Positions 44,340 through 61,809 of a stretch of DNA of 64,000 nt are shown piece after piece; positions within the stretch are counted from its first letter, which is position 1, and the number at the start of each line of letters is the position of its first letter. Location: positions 22,284,484-22,348,483 of the forward strand of contig OU342804.1 in NCBI GenBank assembly GCA_910591455.2, written 5' to 3'. This DNA comes from Pholis gunnellus. Its lineage: Eukaryota; Chordata; Actinopteri; Perciformes; Pholidae. The notes under the pieces are model-generated. The model saw only the letters and a program-made list of their open reading frames with translations. It did not search any database and was not told the origin of the DNA. The translations under genes and the position numbers were made by a program.

Positions 44340-45520
44340 CGTGCAACAGCATGTAGGTAGGTCAGCAGCAGCGGCGGGAGTACAGCCTCTAATCTCGGTT
44401 GATCCGGACGGCTACCTCAGGTGGCATCTTGCGGGCCTATAGCTAACGCAGATGTGGCCTAAGAAATGTGTCTCAAAAGCAGCACTAAAGCGAGGATTAA
44501 AAAGCCGGGTCACACTGTCCGCGCCGCGGCGGACTGGCAGCGCTGCATGTGCAGAGAGCCGAAGGCAGGTAATCGGTCACGCTGTCAGTCGGTCAGTCCC
44601 TTCATCCTGCTGCTCACCTGTATTTTGACGGTGCCTTGCCAAGACCCACAGCATCGGTTCCGCTCGCTCTCCCATATCCTTCCGACAGCCGACCAGCCTC
44701 ACTCTCCCCGACACCGGCCCAGGGTTTGGAGGAGGAGGAGGAGGAGGAGAGAGGGGGGGGGGTGGATTCTCACAAATGCCTCACCGATAGAATTATAATA
44801 ACCGTACAGACGTCATTACAACGGGTAGGATGAATGGATCCACAGGCATCAAAGAGCCGATGCTTACTCGGTTATGAGCCGGGTGTCAGGCGAGCCTGGT
44901 GCATGCCATCAAGGAGCGATGTAAATTACACGGTCGTGTTCCACCCGCTTGGAGAGACCGACGGCTTCTTGGTTCTCCGCGTAATTGCAACACGTCGTCT
45001 GCTGTGGCAGCTCACGGAGTGTAGGTCATTTTTCACGTCCCTCCGTCGGAGCTCGGCATGATGATTTCTATCCACAGAAGAAAAGGATAGCAGTGCCGCG
45101 CGGGGTTTGACGAACAAGACGACCTCTTTTCGATTCTCACGTTGTCGTCAGCAGCTTGTGTGTGCCATCAGCCGGACAACTCCCGAACCCCGGCACGGGT
45201 AGCAGCTAAACGGAGGCAGCATTTTCCACAGGATCTCTGGCCCAACCCCTCGGACATTTCTCCCACAGCAAAAAAAAAATACGTACGAATCGGCTATTCC
45301 CCTTCCGCGTGTGCCTGCGCAAATCCCGTACAACGTTATGTTTACGCACACCTGACTCGGGTGTTTCTGGGTTTTTTTCAGGACCGCAGGGCACTTCAGA
45401 GATCCTGCAGAGAAAGGGCGCCACTGGTGGTTCCTGAATATCAAGGAATCCGCTCCTGAATCAAAGAGGGCGGTGTATTCCGAGAGGGTGCCGCTCCTCT
45501 TTGTTAAGTCACACAGACAG
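44340..45520. promoter_or_regulatory. CpG-rich block, probable promoter of dagla and/or cend1
   Basis: CpG is dense here, in contrast with CpG-poor, AT-rich flanks, and includes a GGA run and GC-rich stretches such as 'gtccgcgccgcggcgg'. On the minus strand, ACAG|GTGAGC gives a strong donor that would end a non-coding exon at 44618, consistent with the missing dagla exon 1. On the plus strand, AAGGCAG|GTAATC near 44571 is a weaker donor that could serve cend1. Orientation cannot be settled from sequence. Confidence 0.5.
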
Positions 45521-48307
45521 ACCCCGAGGGGGTTTGACTCTCTTGTTTGATTCGGGAGTTGTTAGTTTTCAGGGAGCTGTCTGTTTGTTTAAAAACAATA
45601 AATTCGACTAACTTAACGCAATAATGTCATAAAGCGTGTTTAATATGGCCCAGTCGCACGGCGACAGCGATGCAGGCAAATATTGACGTGTGCGGCAAAT
45701 AAACACGAGTTTTACAGGCATTATTTGTCGAAAACGTATATAAATCTGCATTTCAAACTATCAAAAAATCACGTTGCTTACTGGGTCTGATTTGGACCTT
45801 AAGCTTCGGTCATATAGTCATAGCCTAGATGTAGGAGGTCTACTTTTGGCCGCTTTGTTAATGCTAAAATCGTTACACACCTTCATAGTTGAACGTCTAG
45901 TTTCTAGTTCTGTATTTACAAATATTCAATGTTGCTTCGTATCTCCCATCTTAAAACATTAAATTGGGCTTTTGAATATCAGGGATATATGAAGTACATA
46001 TTCGGTGAGAATAGACATACAAAGGGTGGGCGGACTCGTAGTATGTTTGATATTCAAGTTGAGTTGTTTTTGGCACATTTGGGTTCAAATCTGACTCGCT
46101 AGCCGTGTATTTTGCGTTTCACCGACATCTCCGTACTTCACCGATTACCATCTTGACATACTGGAATCTTTTTTCGACGTACAATGGGCGTGGATCAGCG
46201 TCACCTCGTGTACACATGGAGGTATGTGTGTACTGTCGTCTGTCACAAATGCAGGCGGAAAAGCGAAAACTATGCAACAATGTATTAAGAAAGTGATCCA
46301 GTTCCTGGGAAAACCTCACGAGAGCACTTCCTCGTCCAGTCACAGGGACTTCTCACTTCCACACAGACTGCTGCATGACCTCAGGGCTCCAGGTTATTTG
46401 GCAGATATCCCCTATCTGAAAATAGATACAAAGCTCTCTGTCATTGGTGTTTCAATTGCAACGGAATTTGCCATAGCTTTTTTTCTGTATTGTAATATTT
46501 CGTAATAGCACATTTGTATGGACAAAGGCAAATGTGATGCAGGGTTACAACCCTTCATAGAGAAGAAAGCAACATGACTCATTTAGTGTCCAACCCTCTC
46601 ATGGGAACTGACAGAAGAGAAGACGATGGCGAGGAGTCATACTGGAGCATGTGCTGGTGGGGGAAATGCAGAAAATGGGCTGTTTCACTGCTAATTCTGC
46701 CCCAATTTCATAACAACAATCTGTCCTTGTACTGCATGTGTGACCTCTATCTGTGAGTGCACTTGTTGTCAATCACTGGTAATGTCCCTCTGACATGTTT
46801 TTTTTTAGTTAGGTTAAAGAAAGCTCTCACTCAATGTTGAGCCCTCTGCATAACATTGAGAGAGTGCAGTTAATGTGGTTACCCACAGCTTAAAGATTGT
46901 GATACTGTCAACACTTAAAAATAAACAAATGAATAAGTAATCATCAGAATTATTCTCTGTATAGTGCAGACTGTATTATGTATAGGTTTTATACCACAGA
47001 GGGTGTTTACATCCATGATAAACAGACCTGTCCGTCTGCTCTTGCTTTGTTTATGATTCCTACAAACCAGAACAATCAAAGTCAGAAACAGGTTTTTGAC
47101 ATTTTCACACTCAAGGAATTTGCCTTAGTATGTTGGTGCAGAAATATGCAAATATCTGGGTTTATTTATTGTAAAGAACTGTACAGTGTTTAAACGGAAA
47201 ATTATGGGATGTGTAAAACACTGACTGTCAATAATATGGACATAAACAGCCTCATACACACCCAAAGGTGAAAGTCAGCCCTTTAACCTCAGTCATTGTT
47301 TAATCTGAACTCAAATGTGCTTGAGTACAGAGCCAAAACAATTCCAGTGTAATTTGATTACATCCTGGGTTTTCGTGTCGTGGAATAGAACCCCCCTGTT
47401 TTTAAGGACTAGATGGTACATCCCAGTCTCTCCTTCTCTCCCTCTCTATTTCTCCTCCCTCCTTCTTTCGGTGTCCTCCATCTCTCTTCCTCTAATTTTC
47501 GTATACTAAGGACATTCTTACTTCCAAAGACTGTTGCAGTTCCTCCTCCGTCTGTTATTCTTGTAATCTCTACAGAGCTGCTGGAGAGGTATGTAATGTC
47601 CTTATTTCCTCTCATCACATCAGTGCAGGATTTAATTGGAAGCATTTTTGTAAAAGACGTGTCCAGCTTACTTTCTGTAAAGGGTGAGCTGCTATGATGT
47701 GTTCATTAAAAATTAGCAGTGTTTACTGTTCTTCATTTTCTTCCCCTCATTTGCATTTCACTGATTTCCTCGCAGTCATGTGGGTCCTTATTTCTTTCCT
47801 CCATCTTGTCCTCCATTTATAGCACACATGATTTGTGCAGTTTTACAGAGAGAACTGAGAGCAAGATGGGGGAAAAGATTGAATCCACACGTTTATTGCA
47901 TCTGCTAGTTGTTAGGGTCAAAGAAATAGAGATTCAGTCCTAGACTCTGAACAATCTCTGCAGCTGCAGTTCCATCTTCAGCCATTGCAAAACTAATAGA
48001 TTTTCCAATGAAAAAGGAAGCTGTTGCGACATTATTTTTTCAATGGAAGGTTATGTCACAGCTGCCTAGACCAAAATAAACTATTCCCTGTCCTCTGAGC
48101 ATCAGCGTGTTCCCATCAATGTCATCTTTTTCCAAGGTCACATATAAGGCCCCACCACCACATGACTGCTTCACCGCTGTACAGTGAATCAAAGATTTTA
48201 AAGGCCTCCTTTGTATGCCGGTGTCTCTGCATTCAGCAGAGCAGATAAAATGCTGTCTGAGCCTAATTCAGAGGGATAATCTGTGTCTGTTTGCTGTGTT
48301 TCCTCAG
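45521..48307. other. interval before cend1, no gene recognised
   Basis: Several short frames (for example 46224-46505 plus) have no recognisable similarity or splice context. A cend1 non-coding first exon may lie here or in the CpG block to the left. Confidence 0.5.
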
Positions 48308-48374
48308 TGAAGCAGCACAGAGCTGACCTAATAAAGACTCCTCCTGACCAGACCACACCTCTGTCCCTGAGTCG

Positions 48375-48671
48375 ATGGAAACCAAGGCCAAGTTCGGGGC
48401 TCCGGCACCCAAGGCGGCAACTAAAGCAGAGAAGAAGGAGCCGGCAGCCCCACGCAAGGCTGAACCTGCCCCTGCCCCTGCAGCCCCTGAGCCAGAGCAT
48501 CCTCCTCCCCAGGATGGGGCAGCAGAAGCTGAAGCAGCAGTGGCAGGTGACGAGGCTGCAGCCTCCGGCACAGACTCTTTGGAACACCTGAAACCCTTTC
48601 TCATTGGTGGTGCCGTTATTGCTGCAGGAGCCATCTTGCTGGGAGTGTTGCTACTGGCGAGGAGAAATTAA
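48375..48671 (+). CDS. cend1: cell cycle exit and neuronal differentiation protein 1
   Basis: CEND1 (BM88) is a small neuronal protein anchored in membranes by its C-terminus and linked in mammals to cell-cycle exit of neural progenitors. This 98-residue frame starts METKAKF. It is Ala/Pro/Lys/Glu-rich and disordered to about residue 68, then has SLEHLKPFLIGG and a single membrane helix (about 74-95) ending LLLARRN, like the family tail. It is shorter than human CEND1 (about 149) through loss of low-complexity sequence. The coding region lies in one exon that begins at acceptor tttcctcAG|TGAAGC (48308), so a 5' non-coding exon is expected. The neighbour polr2l is also near CEND1 in human 11p15.5, which supports the call. 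Confidence 0.82.
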   Translation: METKAKFGAPAPKAATKAEKKEPAAPRKAEPAPAPAAPEPEHPPPQDGAAEAEAAVAGDEAAASGTDSLEHLKPFLIGGAVIAAGAILLGVLLLARRN

Positions 48672-51467
48672 GAACAAATCATTGTCTCAAATTAAAGTAT
48701 GTATTGGGGTATGAGTTAGAGTTGTGTTGCCGGGTAGTTTACAGACTATTATGGTACAGATGGGGTATGGGGAGTCACTGTGTATCTTATATTTTAGGTT
48801 TTTTTTAGCCTGCTTTCACTTGTAGTGAATCTAACCACTCAAGTTTCGATAAAGGCTGCATATGGAGCATAATTACACATAATATATGCATGAAGTTGCT
48901 TCAATACTGCATCTGATCTGTATTAATCCCTTTTATAAAAAGTACTTAGCTAAAAGCCTAAACTCTCTACAGGTAGCTACTTCAACTGCTTCATTTTGTT
49001 TAATCCCGTTTGCACAAATATTAACAAAAAGTTGCAATATGTGTAAATTCTTGCTCCGGAAATCAGCCTGGTTCACTTTGCTAAAAGATAATGATTCATA
49101 CAGTTGAAACTTGTATTAATACGGGCTAGCAGAGTTGTTCTAAATTAGACAATTGAAAGAGTAGGTCTGAAAACAGATGGAAATATGCTTTGTGATGTTT
49201 TGCGCACATGAAAAAAAAAGTAAAATAGAGAATGGCACTAAGCAGTTTAAAAAATAGTTTAAAAAGAATAAAAATAAAATAAAAAACATGCAGTGGTTTA
49301 GGAGTGGGATGTAGCAGATTGTAAGAGATAAAACATGTACAGTATGTGTCAGAGAAATATATAGTGAAGTTACCTCTTGCTGTAGAATAAGAAAGAATTT
49401 TATTTTACTGTCAAATGATGTCACAAATCAATAACCTTTCATGTCTCACACAACATCCACAGTCGTGCTGGTTCAATCTTACAGTAGATAGCGGTAACAG
49501 GCTGAACAGCCATTAGTGTTGCATTACCAGGTTTAAAGCCTGCTACCAAAACATGGGAGTTGTTTATGTCTTCACTGTGCTCCACTTAAAGAAATCCAAC
49601 CCTCATTCATAACCATGTACAACTTTAATGTAAAGAGAGTGGTCTGGGTTGTTAATATAATGAAAGTGGGGTGTAGATGAACTACTGTTGTAAAGTATAC
49701 TCCAAAAAAATCACACTTTTGTTGCAGGAAGCGCTCACCTGTAGTTGGACACCATAGTGTCCACTCATATGTAAAGCTCGTGGGGATCTATGACCCTGTT
49801 GCATAAGTAGATGGCAGAAAGACAGTTCTGATCATTAGTTGATTTTAAATGTAAGAGCACTTTTGAATTTTACAACACATTGCTGGTCAAAAATATTGCA
49901 AGAGCATATCTCATTCACCACAATCAACACCCCAAACACATCAAAAAGATTGTATGCCAACACCAAAACAAACTTCACATTACATTGTACGAGGCAGTGT
50001 ACCAAAAAAAAGAAAAGAGAAATCCTATTTTCATAATTTTAACAGCGTATAAATGCAATAATTCAGATAGGACTCCTCATTTAGCACATGTGCTGTAGCA
50101 AGTTCAATTATATAAATGATGATGTAACAATATTGTTGGTGATAATGATGTATGAAGTTAGTGATGGCAATGATGGTGATGTTACAAATGATGATGATGG
50201 CAATGATTATGTATTTCATGGTGACTGTGATGATAACTATTATGATATATTTTTGATATATTTCTAACATATTTTCCTTATGCACACTCCCCTCTGCCCC
50301 CAAACTCCCAAATGTATAAAAGAAGAGGTCTTAATCCAACCTTTATTAAAGACAGTGAACCAGCCCAAGTGAATATGTCTTCATTTGCACATAATTAGGG
50401 ATCATATATTTGCAGACAGAGTGTCAGCTTGGTGAGTTTCATGTTTCAAATTTGACGAAGTGGTACTTTGACCATTAGGACATTTTACAAGCAAACAAAT
50501 GGAATTACATGAACAAAATAAAAACCCAAAACTCAAGGCTGTTTTTTTAAATCTGTTTTAAAGTTCGTATTTTGAAGTACAGACTTTGCATTTGACAACA
50601 GCAGCTCACATGAAAAATATAATTTCGGCAGAGCTGAAATTGTCACTGTAACATTACTTTGTAATAAACCTGCTTGCAGAAAGCCACCAGAGGCTAATGT
50701 GGAACACAGAATCCTCTCTGCTTTGACAGTTTTAGCTCATTTTACATATATATATACTGTATGTATTTAAATGAATTCTAGTATTATCTGTGTTATTTTT
50801 CGGTGATGTCTTTGCATTCAGCTGAGTTGTAAACATCAACTTTACAGAACATATGACAAAAACGAACATGCACTTCTCACATGGGTCCATGTGTTTGATA
50901 GTAGGACAGGTCTATTGAACACAAAGAGCCCAACTTAGTGGAGAATTAAATAGACTTTGTTATCATACAATGTTGTAATTAGTTACACAGCGTAGACACT
51001 TGTTATTTATACTGCCAGCAGATCATAAATATCGTCTATTCATGCAAAATTGGCAAAATGTTCGATGATTACCACACATTTTCTCTTTCTGTCAAAGTTT
51101 GTCTTGATTGATGTTTGATGGAGGAGGAGCCATAAGGTCAATGATGACGGAGGGTTTATAGTGAGAGTTAGATGATGAGTGGAGAATGAATAAGTACATA
51201 TGTGTTGGTGACTTCAACCCACCAGGATTGAAACTATTCACTTATTTAAAAGTTTATGTATAGGAAATGTTATTTTCTCTTATGGATTTAGAAATGGAAA
51301 ATGGAGATCAAAACATCTCTACCGTTCTTCTCAAAATCAAACAAGTGAATTCATCTGACTCTGGACTGTATTTCTGTGGATAGTACTTCAGCAAAAAAAG
51401 TGATTATTTTTGATGAAACAATATTTAAAGGTTCAACGTAAGATTGTTGTTAAGTTTTTAGTGTCTG
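48672..51467. other. cend1 3'UTR and intergenic DNA
   Basis: AT-rich sequence after the cend1 stop. Candidate AATAAA at 49267-49272. An imperfect (GAT)n stretch lies at about 50110-50240. No gene recognised. Confidence 0.5.
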
Positions 51468-51906
51468 CTAAATGACTGTAATGTAATTGCGTCGGTTAGC
51501 AAACAATTCTGTCTTCATCTTCTTTTGAGTGACAGTTTGCTTTCTTCCTGTTGTCATACGGCTGACGTCATCCCTTAAAAAGGAAGCCTTTACTTTCTCT
51601 TTGCATTCAGCAGGTAATCTGTTGCTTGTCTTCCTTTCCAAGGTTATGAGCCCTCCACTTGGTTTTGGAGAAAGAGCAGTCCGGGCTCTGGCACTCTTCT
51701 GAAGCTTTTTCTTCCTTTCTCGACATTTCTTTCTCTGTGCTCTCTTCTCTCTTTTACTGAGGTCCGACACTTTCTTTTTTCTTACTTTTACTCTGTCCTT
51801 TCTCCACCTATCCTCTTCTTTGAGGTATTGCTGCCTTCTTTCAACGTCTGAATCCCGACGTGCCCTGTAGCACCGCTGCTTTTCTGCAGCAGACGGGCGC
51901 CATTTC
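51468..51906 (-). pseudogene. broken exon of an Arg/Lys-rich orphan family
   Basis: The frame follows an acceptor (tttgtcAG|GAAATGG) and encodes about 145 residues, very rich in Arg and Lys, with WRPSAAEKQRCYRARRDSD, then DLSKREKRAQRKK, and later FLRDDVSRMTTGRKQTVTQKK. I recall such blocks (KWRPSAAEKQ..., RDDVSR.T.GKK.TVT) in uncharacterised multicopy proteins of fish and invertebrates, of unknown function. After TQKKMKT the frame runs into acattacagtcatttagcag, a common fish repeat, and stops. No upstream exon was found. It is best read as a truncated copy. A lineage-specific exon is possible. Confidence 0.4.
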
Positions 51907-52466
51907 CTGACAAATACAAGCATGCCATTTTTAACAAATATTTTAAAGGTATGTAACAAATACATTAATAATAAATGAATGATGAATACCAACACATGCT
52001 GGAAACACTGTTCTAACACATAGGACATTTTATGCTAAAGTTAGCCATTACTACTCATGAGATGAAAAACAAGCTAGCACTTAGTGAAAACAGAGGAAGA
52101 TTTTTAGTACATTTATTAACCTTATTTTCAAAATTACTAAAAATGATTGATTCCCACTATGAATAAGCATAACAGGGTGGACATGTTATGGTTTACGACA
52201 TCATTCAAGCATTCTTAAACATTGGAACAAAGGTTAATTAAAGAGTGATAGCCACTTAGTGTGTGGTTGTGTGGATATGTTTAACGTATTGGGAGATGTT
52301 TCAAACATTTTGGGCTCCCTATATTAACAGCATTCCAACAATAAACTGTATACGTTTATTATCATCAAACCTATGAGTAAGTTAAGCTTTTATTTTGAAG
52401 GACTGGGCCGGAAATGTTACTTTTGCATATAACTTATATATGAAGTTGTTTTTTTAGTTTTAATTC

Positions 52467-52468
<2 letters not shown>

Positions 52469-52512
<44 letters not shown>
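52469..52512. repeat. (TA)n microsatellite
   Basis: About 22 TA units just upstream of the polr2l promoter. Confidence 0.95.
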
Positions 52513-52513
<1 letters not shown>

Positions 52514-52579
52514 CATATACATTATAAATAATAACATTATTGTGTTTAATTGATAATTGTCATAAAGTCATGATGTTAC

Positions 52580-52656
52580 ACACTCCGGTACAGTAGGTGG
52601 CGGCATGCACTTTGAACGTTGGTTTGTAGTCCGCCAATAAACTAAAGAAGAAGAAA
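52580..52656 (+). repeat. retroposon-like tail (GTAGGTGGCGG...CGCCAATAAAC...AAGAAGAAG)
   Basis: The text 'gtaggtggcggcatgcactttg', then 'ccgccaataaactaaagaagaagaa', matches a short interspersed pattern I remember as frequent in vertebrate, especially fish, genomes. It has a trinucleotide AAG tail. It sits at the expected start region of polr2l. Family name uncertain. Confidence 0.4.
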
Positions 52657-52755
52657 TGTTGCTTTTGTTGCTGCTGGAGAGAACGAGGGACGCAACAACC
52701 ACTTCCTCTCAGACTAACATAACATACAAGCTTTGGGTAAACTTGATTGGTGACG
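52657..52755 (+). other. polr2l: polr2l non-coding exon 1 (approximate start)
   Basis: A strong donor (GGTGACG|GTGAGT) ends at 52755, and the coding exon begins at acceptor ccccAG|GTGTCTC (53290). The 5' end is not defined and may reach into the repeat just upstream. Confidence 0.5.
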
Positions 52756-53227
52756 GTGAGTAGATAAGATTTGACGTTCATACACTTGGTTTTGACTTGT
52801 AAATAACTAACATTATGTGAATTCGTGGCAACGTGTTTTTGGCGCCTAACGTTAGCTAACAGTGTACTGTTGTGCTAATCGCGTGGCTACAGTTTACACC
52901 AGATGCTAACATTAAACCTTAATTCGCCAACTAACTCCGGGAAATACAGCATAAAGATAAACGCTTCTAAGTACACAAACTACTGTAGCTCAAGCCTGAT
53001 TTTGCATTAATCTTTAAACGAAAACACGTCCATTAAAGCTAAGCTGTGTAGCTGGAAAGTTAGTAAAACGTTGATGTTGGCTAGTTAACGTTAACTAATA
53101 ACGTCATACGCCTCGGGTTACCGCTGAATACATACTGTATGTTAATTATAACGCTACTTGTATGAAACGAAATGGTTTCAGTCAGAGTTACTGGTAAACT
53201 GACGGTTAACGTGTGTTATCTTGCTAG

Positions 53228-54614
<1,387 letters not shown>

Positions 54615-54785
54615 TCTTTACTTGCTACCTTCAAGGACAACGTGGACTTCAGAAGCTGTGGCATGGACAAATTGAATGTCCATGCCACAGCTCTGTTAAA
54701 ATACTTGTGACAACAAATGGCAACTCGAGTAGAGACTTATGGAACAATAATTTGTGCACCTATTTGATAATGTTTTTTTTTTCTA

Positions 54786-54791
54786 AATAAA
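54786..54791 (+). terminator. polr2l: polr2l polyadenylation signal
   Basis: A canonical AATAAA about 170 bases after the polr2l stop, with a T-rich run just before it. cpsf7 converges from the right. Confidence 0.7.
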
Positions 54792-54929
54792 GCCGTGAAA
54801 TGACATTGTTACCAGTATTACTGTTACCACAATGAAAGTACAATCATAGGTAATTATTAAATCTTTGTTCCAGCAGATGAAACCTAAGTGTCAGAGGAAA
54901 TAAAACACAGATTATATTGTCAGGGAATG

Positions 54930-56582
54930 TGTTTTTAATCTATAGATTTAATACAAAAGAAAATGATAACAGTACACTGTATTTCATAAGTTATTAAGAG
55001 GTGTTCCTGCACATGCAAGCATTGGAATCTGATGATCCAGCAGCAAATCTACAACCACATTTTTTTTTCTTAAAACAGGTAAAAGTCCCAGTATGTACAG
55101 ACAACGGTTGAAAAAAAAAAAGTACACTTTATACTTTTGGAGATACATCTTCGGTCTCAACTTTAGATTCCTCAAGATGTTTATGCAACAGCAGAAACAA
55201 ACACAAAAATCTTGTCTTCGATCGGCTTCACACTTAAACACTCCTTCAGTCTGGGGAGGAGAAGAAAGGCATAATTTCAAAGTCACATTCATACAAATCA
55301 AATATGGACTGTAAGAGCCAACAGCACCATAAAGCAAGAGCCTCAGAATGTGTTATTTATCCGTACAACTACAGTACTAAGTAGTGGCAATTTGTACTAG
55401 CATCTTATGCCAATTCTTGGGAATCCTAAAACTAAAGAACTTTACAAACCTTGGTATTGATTGAAAATAAAAGGTTTGTAATTATTTCAACGGTCTGTCC
55501 AATACAGCCTAAAACATTAAAGTAAACCTAGAAGTCTGCTACAGGATGTTTTTTTAGAAATGAATCTCATGCCTAAAACGAGTGTTTTGGACTGATATGG
55601 CCAGATATGAGACGATACCGACAGCCATAAATAAGTTGAGCACAGAAAAATAATATGCATGTGATGTTATATATTCCATCTTAACAAAATTGTATTTTAT
55701 TCAATATCAATATCATTTTAACCGCTTTTACATTTGTTATCAAACAGTCATATTCCAATGATTTCATAATTGTCTACCTGAAAGACTTCATGAAATAAAA
55801 ACATGAAGCACACTTTGCATCATGTTTGTTGAAGCTTTTTAAATTTTTCAATCAGGTAGTCTCATTGAGATCAATAGCTGTTTTGCAAGAGAGACCCGAG
55901 TACAGCAGAATAAACAAGAGACACAGAAAACACAGTCAGGAACACAAGACCAAACAAAAAGCATCAGAAACAATCACTTCTATTAAAAGGTCCAAAATAG
56001 CTACGTTTAAATTCATTCAATACCGGGACACAAGTTTTAAGTCTTCTGAAGTTCACTCCATTTATATGGGGCAAAGTACTCGAGGCAGTCTGCTCTACTT
56101 CAGTCTTTAATATCTAGAGTTAGTCCGTCCTGGGATCTGGTTTAATGAACAGAAATGTTACTGTTGAAAAGAGACATGACATACCGAGACATTTACAAAC
56201 AGAAATGATGCTGTAAGCAGTAAGATCATGATTGACGTCCAGAAGGTTGAGCATGGTGACCGTTGCAGAGAAACAAAATCTGTAGGTAGTGGAGCTACTC
56301 AATAACCGTTATCACTATATGCTATGAGGATTCTGCATCTCAAGGACGTCTTATGAGAGAAACTAACCAACACTACATGGCTCTGTGATTTGAAACTCCC
56401 GTTTCATTTGGACACTTTTAGTTAGGCAGACTTCTCTGTTGTGGTCTTGATTTACTTCAAAACACAGAAGCTCAATATGATACAATGTACTAAGAAACCA
56501 AACTGTGGAGCTAATAATAAAACATGCACCGAATAATAAACCGGCCTGTTGGATGAAAAAGTTAAAAGGGAGGTTTACCAAG
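54930..56582 (-). other. cpsf7: cpsf7 3'UTR (extent uncertain)
   Basis: Sequence downstream of the cpsf7 stop is AT-rich, with no recognisable coding frame. Minus-strand hexamers include AATAAA (TTTATT at 55696-55701) and ATTAAA near 54930-54950. It converges on the polr2l 3' end. Confidence 0.4.
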
Positions 56583-60322
<3,740 letters not shown>

Positions 60323-61140
60323 CCCGTGGGCCTAGGATGGTCCAATTGATGAAACTGCAGCTCGTTAGGTATGTTTTGTTTTCGGTGTAGTTCGCACATG
60401 CACACGTAGCAAATGATCAGTGCATGCTAACAACAGGTGCACTTTCAATATTCAGGATTTGTTGTTAACGTTGCGCCTTGTTGCTAATGTTAACCAGCTC
60501 GAGTCCGCACACAAATGATAAACTTACGTTAACGTTAGCTGAGACAAAATGTGATGATAAACCGAGAATACGGCATGCGAACATTAGTCAATCAATTATA
60601 TTTCAATGCGCACTTTAAAAATACATGCAAGGTGTTTAATGTATGAGCTTAAATACAAATAGTTTCAGTCTACTGGAGGCTCGCTCTCTTATAAGCTAAT
60701 GCTAATGATGCTAGTGCTAGGGTGCTAACGCTAATCTTTCAGTACCTGAAGTGCGTCAGGAATATTTGCCCGGTTACCAACAGAAAACAACATTTGGTTC
60801 CTGCTGCACGTCTCTTTAAATTATCATTGCATTGATTATCAAAGAAAAAGGAATACTGAATATACACAAACTAGGTTTCAAACCTTAAATTTACCACGCT
60901 GGGGGCAATTATGTTTTCATATGGCCAACCATGACGGTTACCTTCGCACTACGGCGTCATGCGTGCAACGTATCCGGTCCCCCCTCGATTGGTGTCCGTG
61001 TGCTGCTGTAACCTGAAACCTGAAACCTGCTTGTGTAATTTTACTGTTTCGTGTCTGACATTCAGACATCTGCAGCGTTTTGACGGCGGAGAAGCAGTTC
61101 ACCAAGAAGTCTCCCAACGTTACAAGAACGAAGGTTAAAA
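60323..61140. promoter_or_regulatory. bidirectional promoter of cpsf7 and sdhaf2
   Basis: The two ATGs lie 818 bp apart and point away from each other. I recall the same head-to-head order of CPSF7 and SDHAF2 in human 11q12.2. The interval has TAACGTTA-type motifs (for example near 60525) and CpG-containing stretches near 60,940-61,080. Starts for each gene are not defined. Confidence 0.7.
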
Positions 61141-61748
61141 ATGCTCGCTTCTGTTGTTGCGAAAAGGGTGAGTTATCTAATACACGTTACACTTATTTGT
61201 AGATGTGTTGCTAGTTCACTCGAGGACATTTGAAAGATTTAACGCTAATTCAAAATGTGAAAAAAATATTAAGCGAAATGTAATGGTACAATAAAGTAGC
61301 ATTTTATTAATGTTGTAGTTAAATAACCAGCTTAGATTGTTGATATTGTAGCATTAACGTTAACTGTGTCCTGCTGGAGGACAGTGGTACAATCCCGGGG
61401 TAAACAGTTGTACAACAGGGCAGCGTGGGACATTACGTAATTCACCTCTGCTTCGGCGTGACGTTATTGATTTTAAATTTAGGCTAACTACACTTCAGGT
61501 TCGTAATCTAATAGAAGGCATGTAAAAGGTGTCTTATTTTAAGCCTACTTGTGTGTGTTACATTGATACCGTTGTAAATGTATCATTACCGGAAGCTCCT
61601 TTTCTTGATATTTCTCGTGACAAAGATGTGAGATATGTCAACTCAGCATCACTGCCTTCTTCAAAAGATGTTGAAGTGATTACACAGTGACCCATCACAT
61701 GAATGTGTGATGAAACCATATCATACAATGTGCTGGTATTTGTCTCAA

Positions 61749-61809
<61 letters not shown>

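Noticed and set aside
46224..46505. 93-codon plus-strand frame upstream of cend1
   Set aside because: No recognisable domain or splice partner. A cend1 leader exon may be nearby but cannot be shown.
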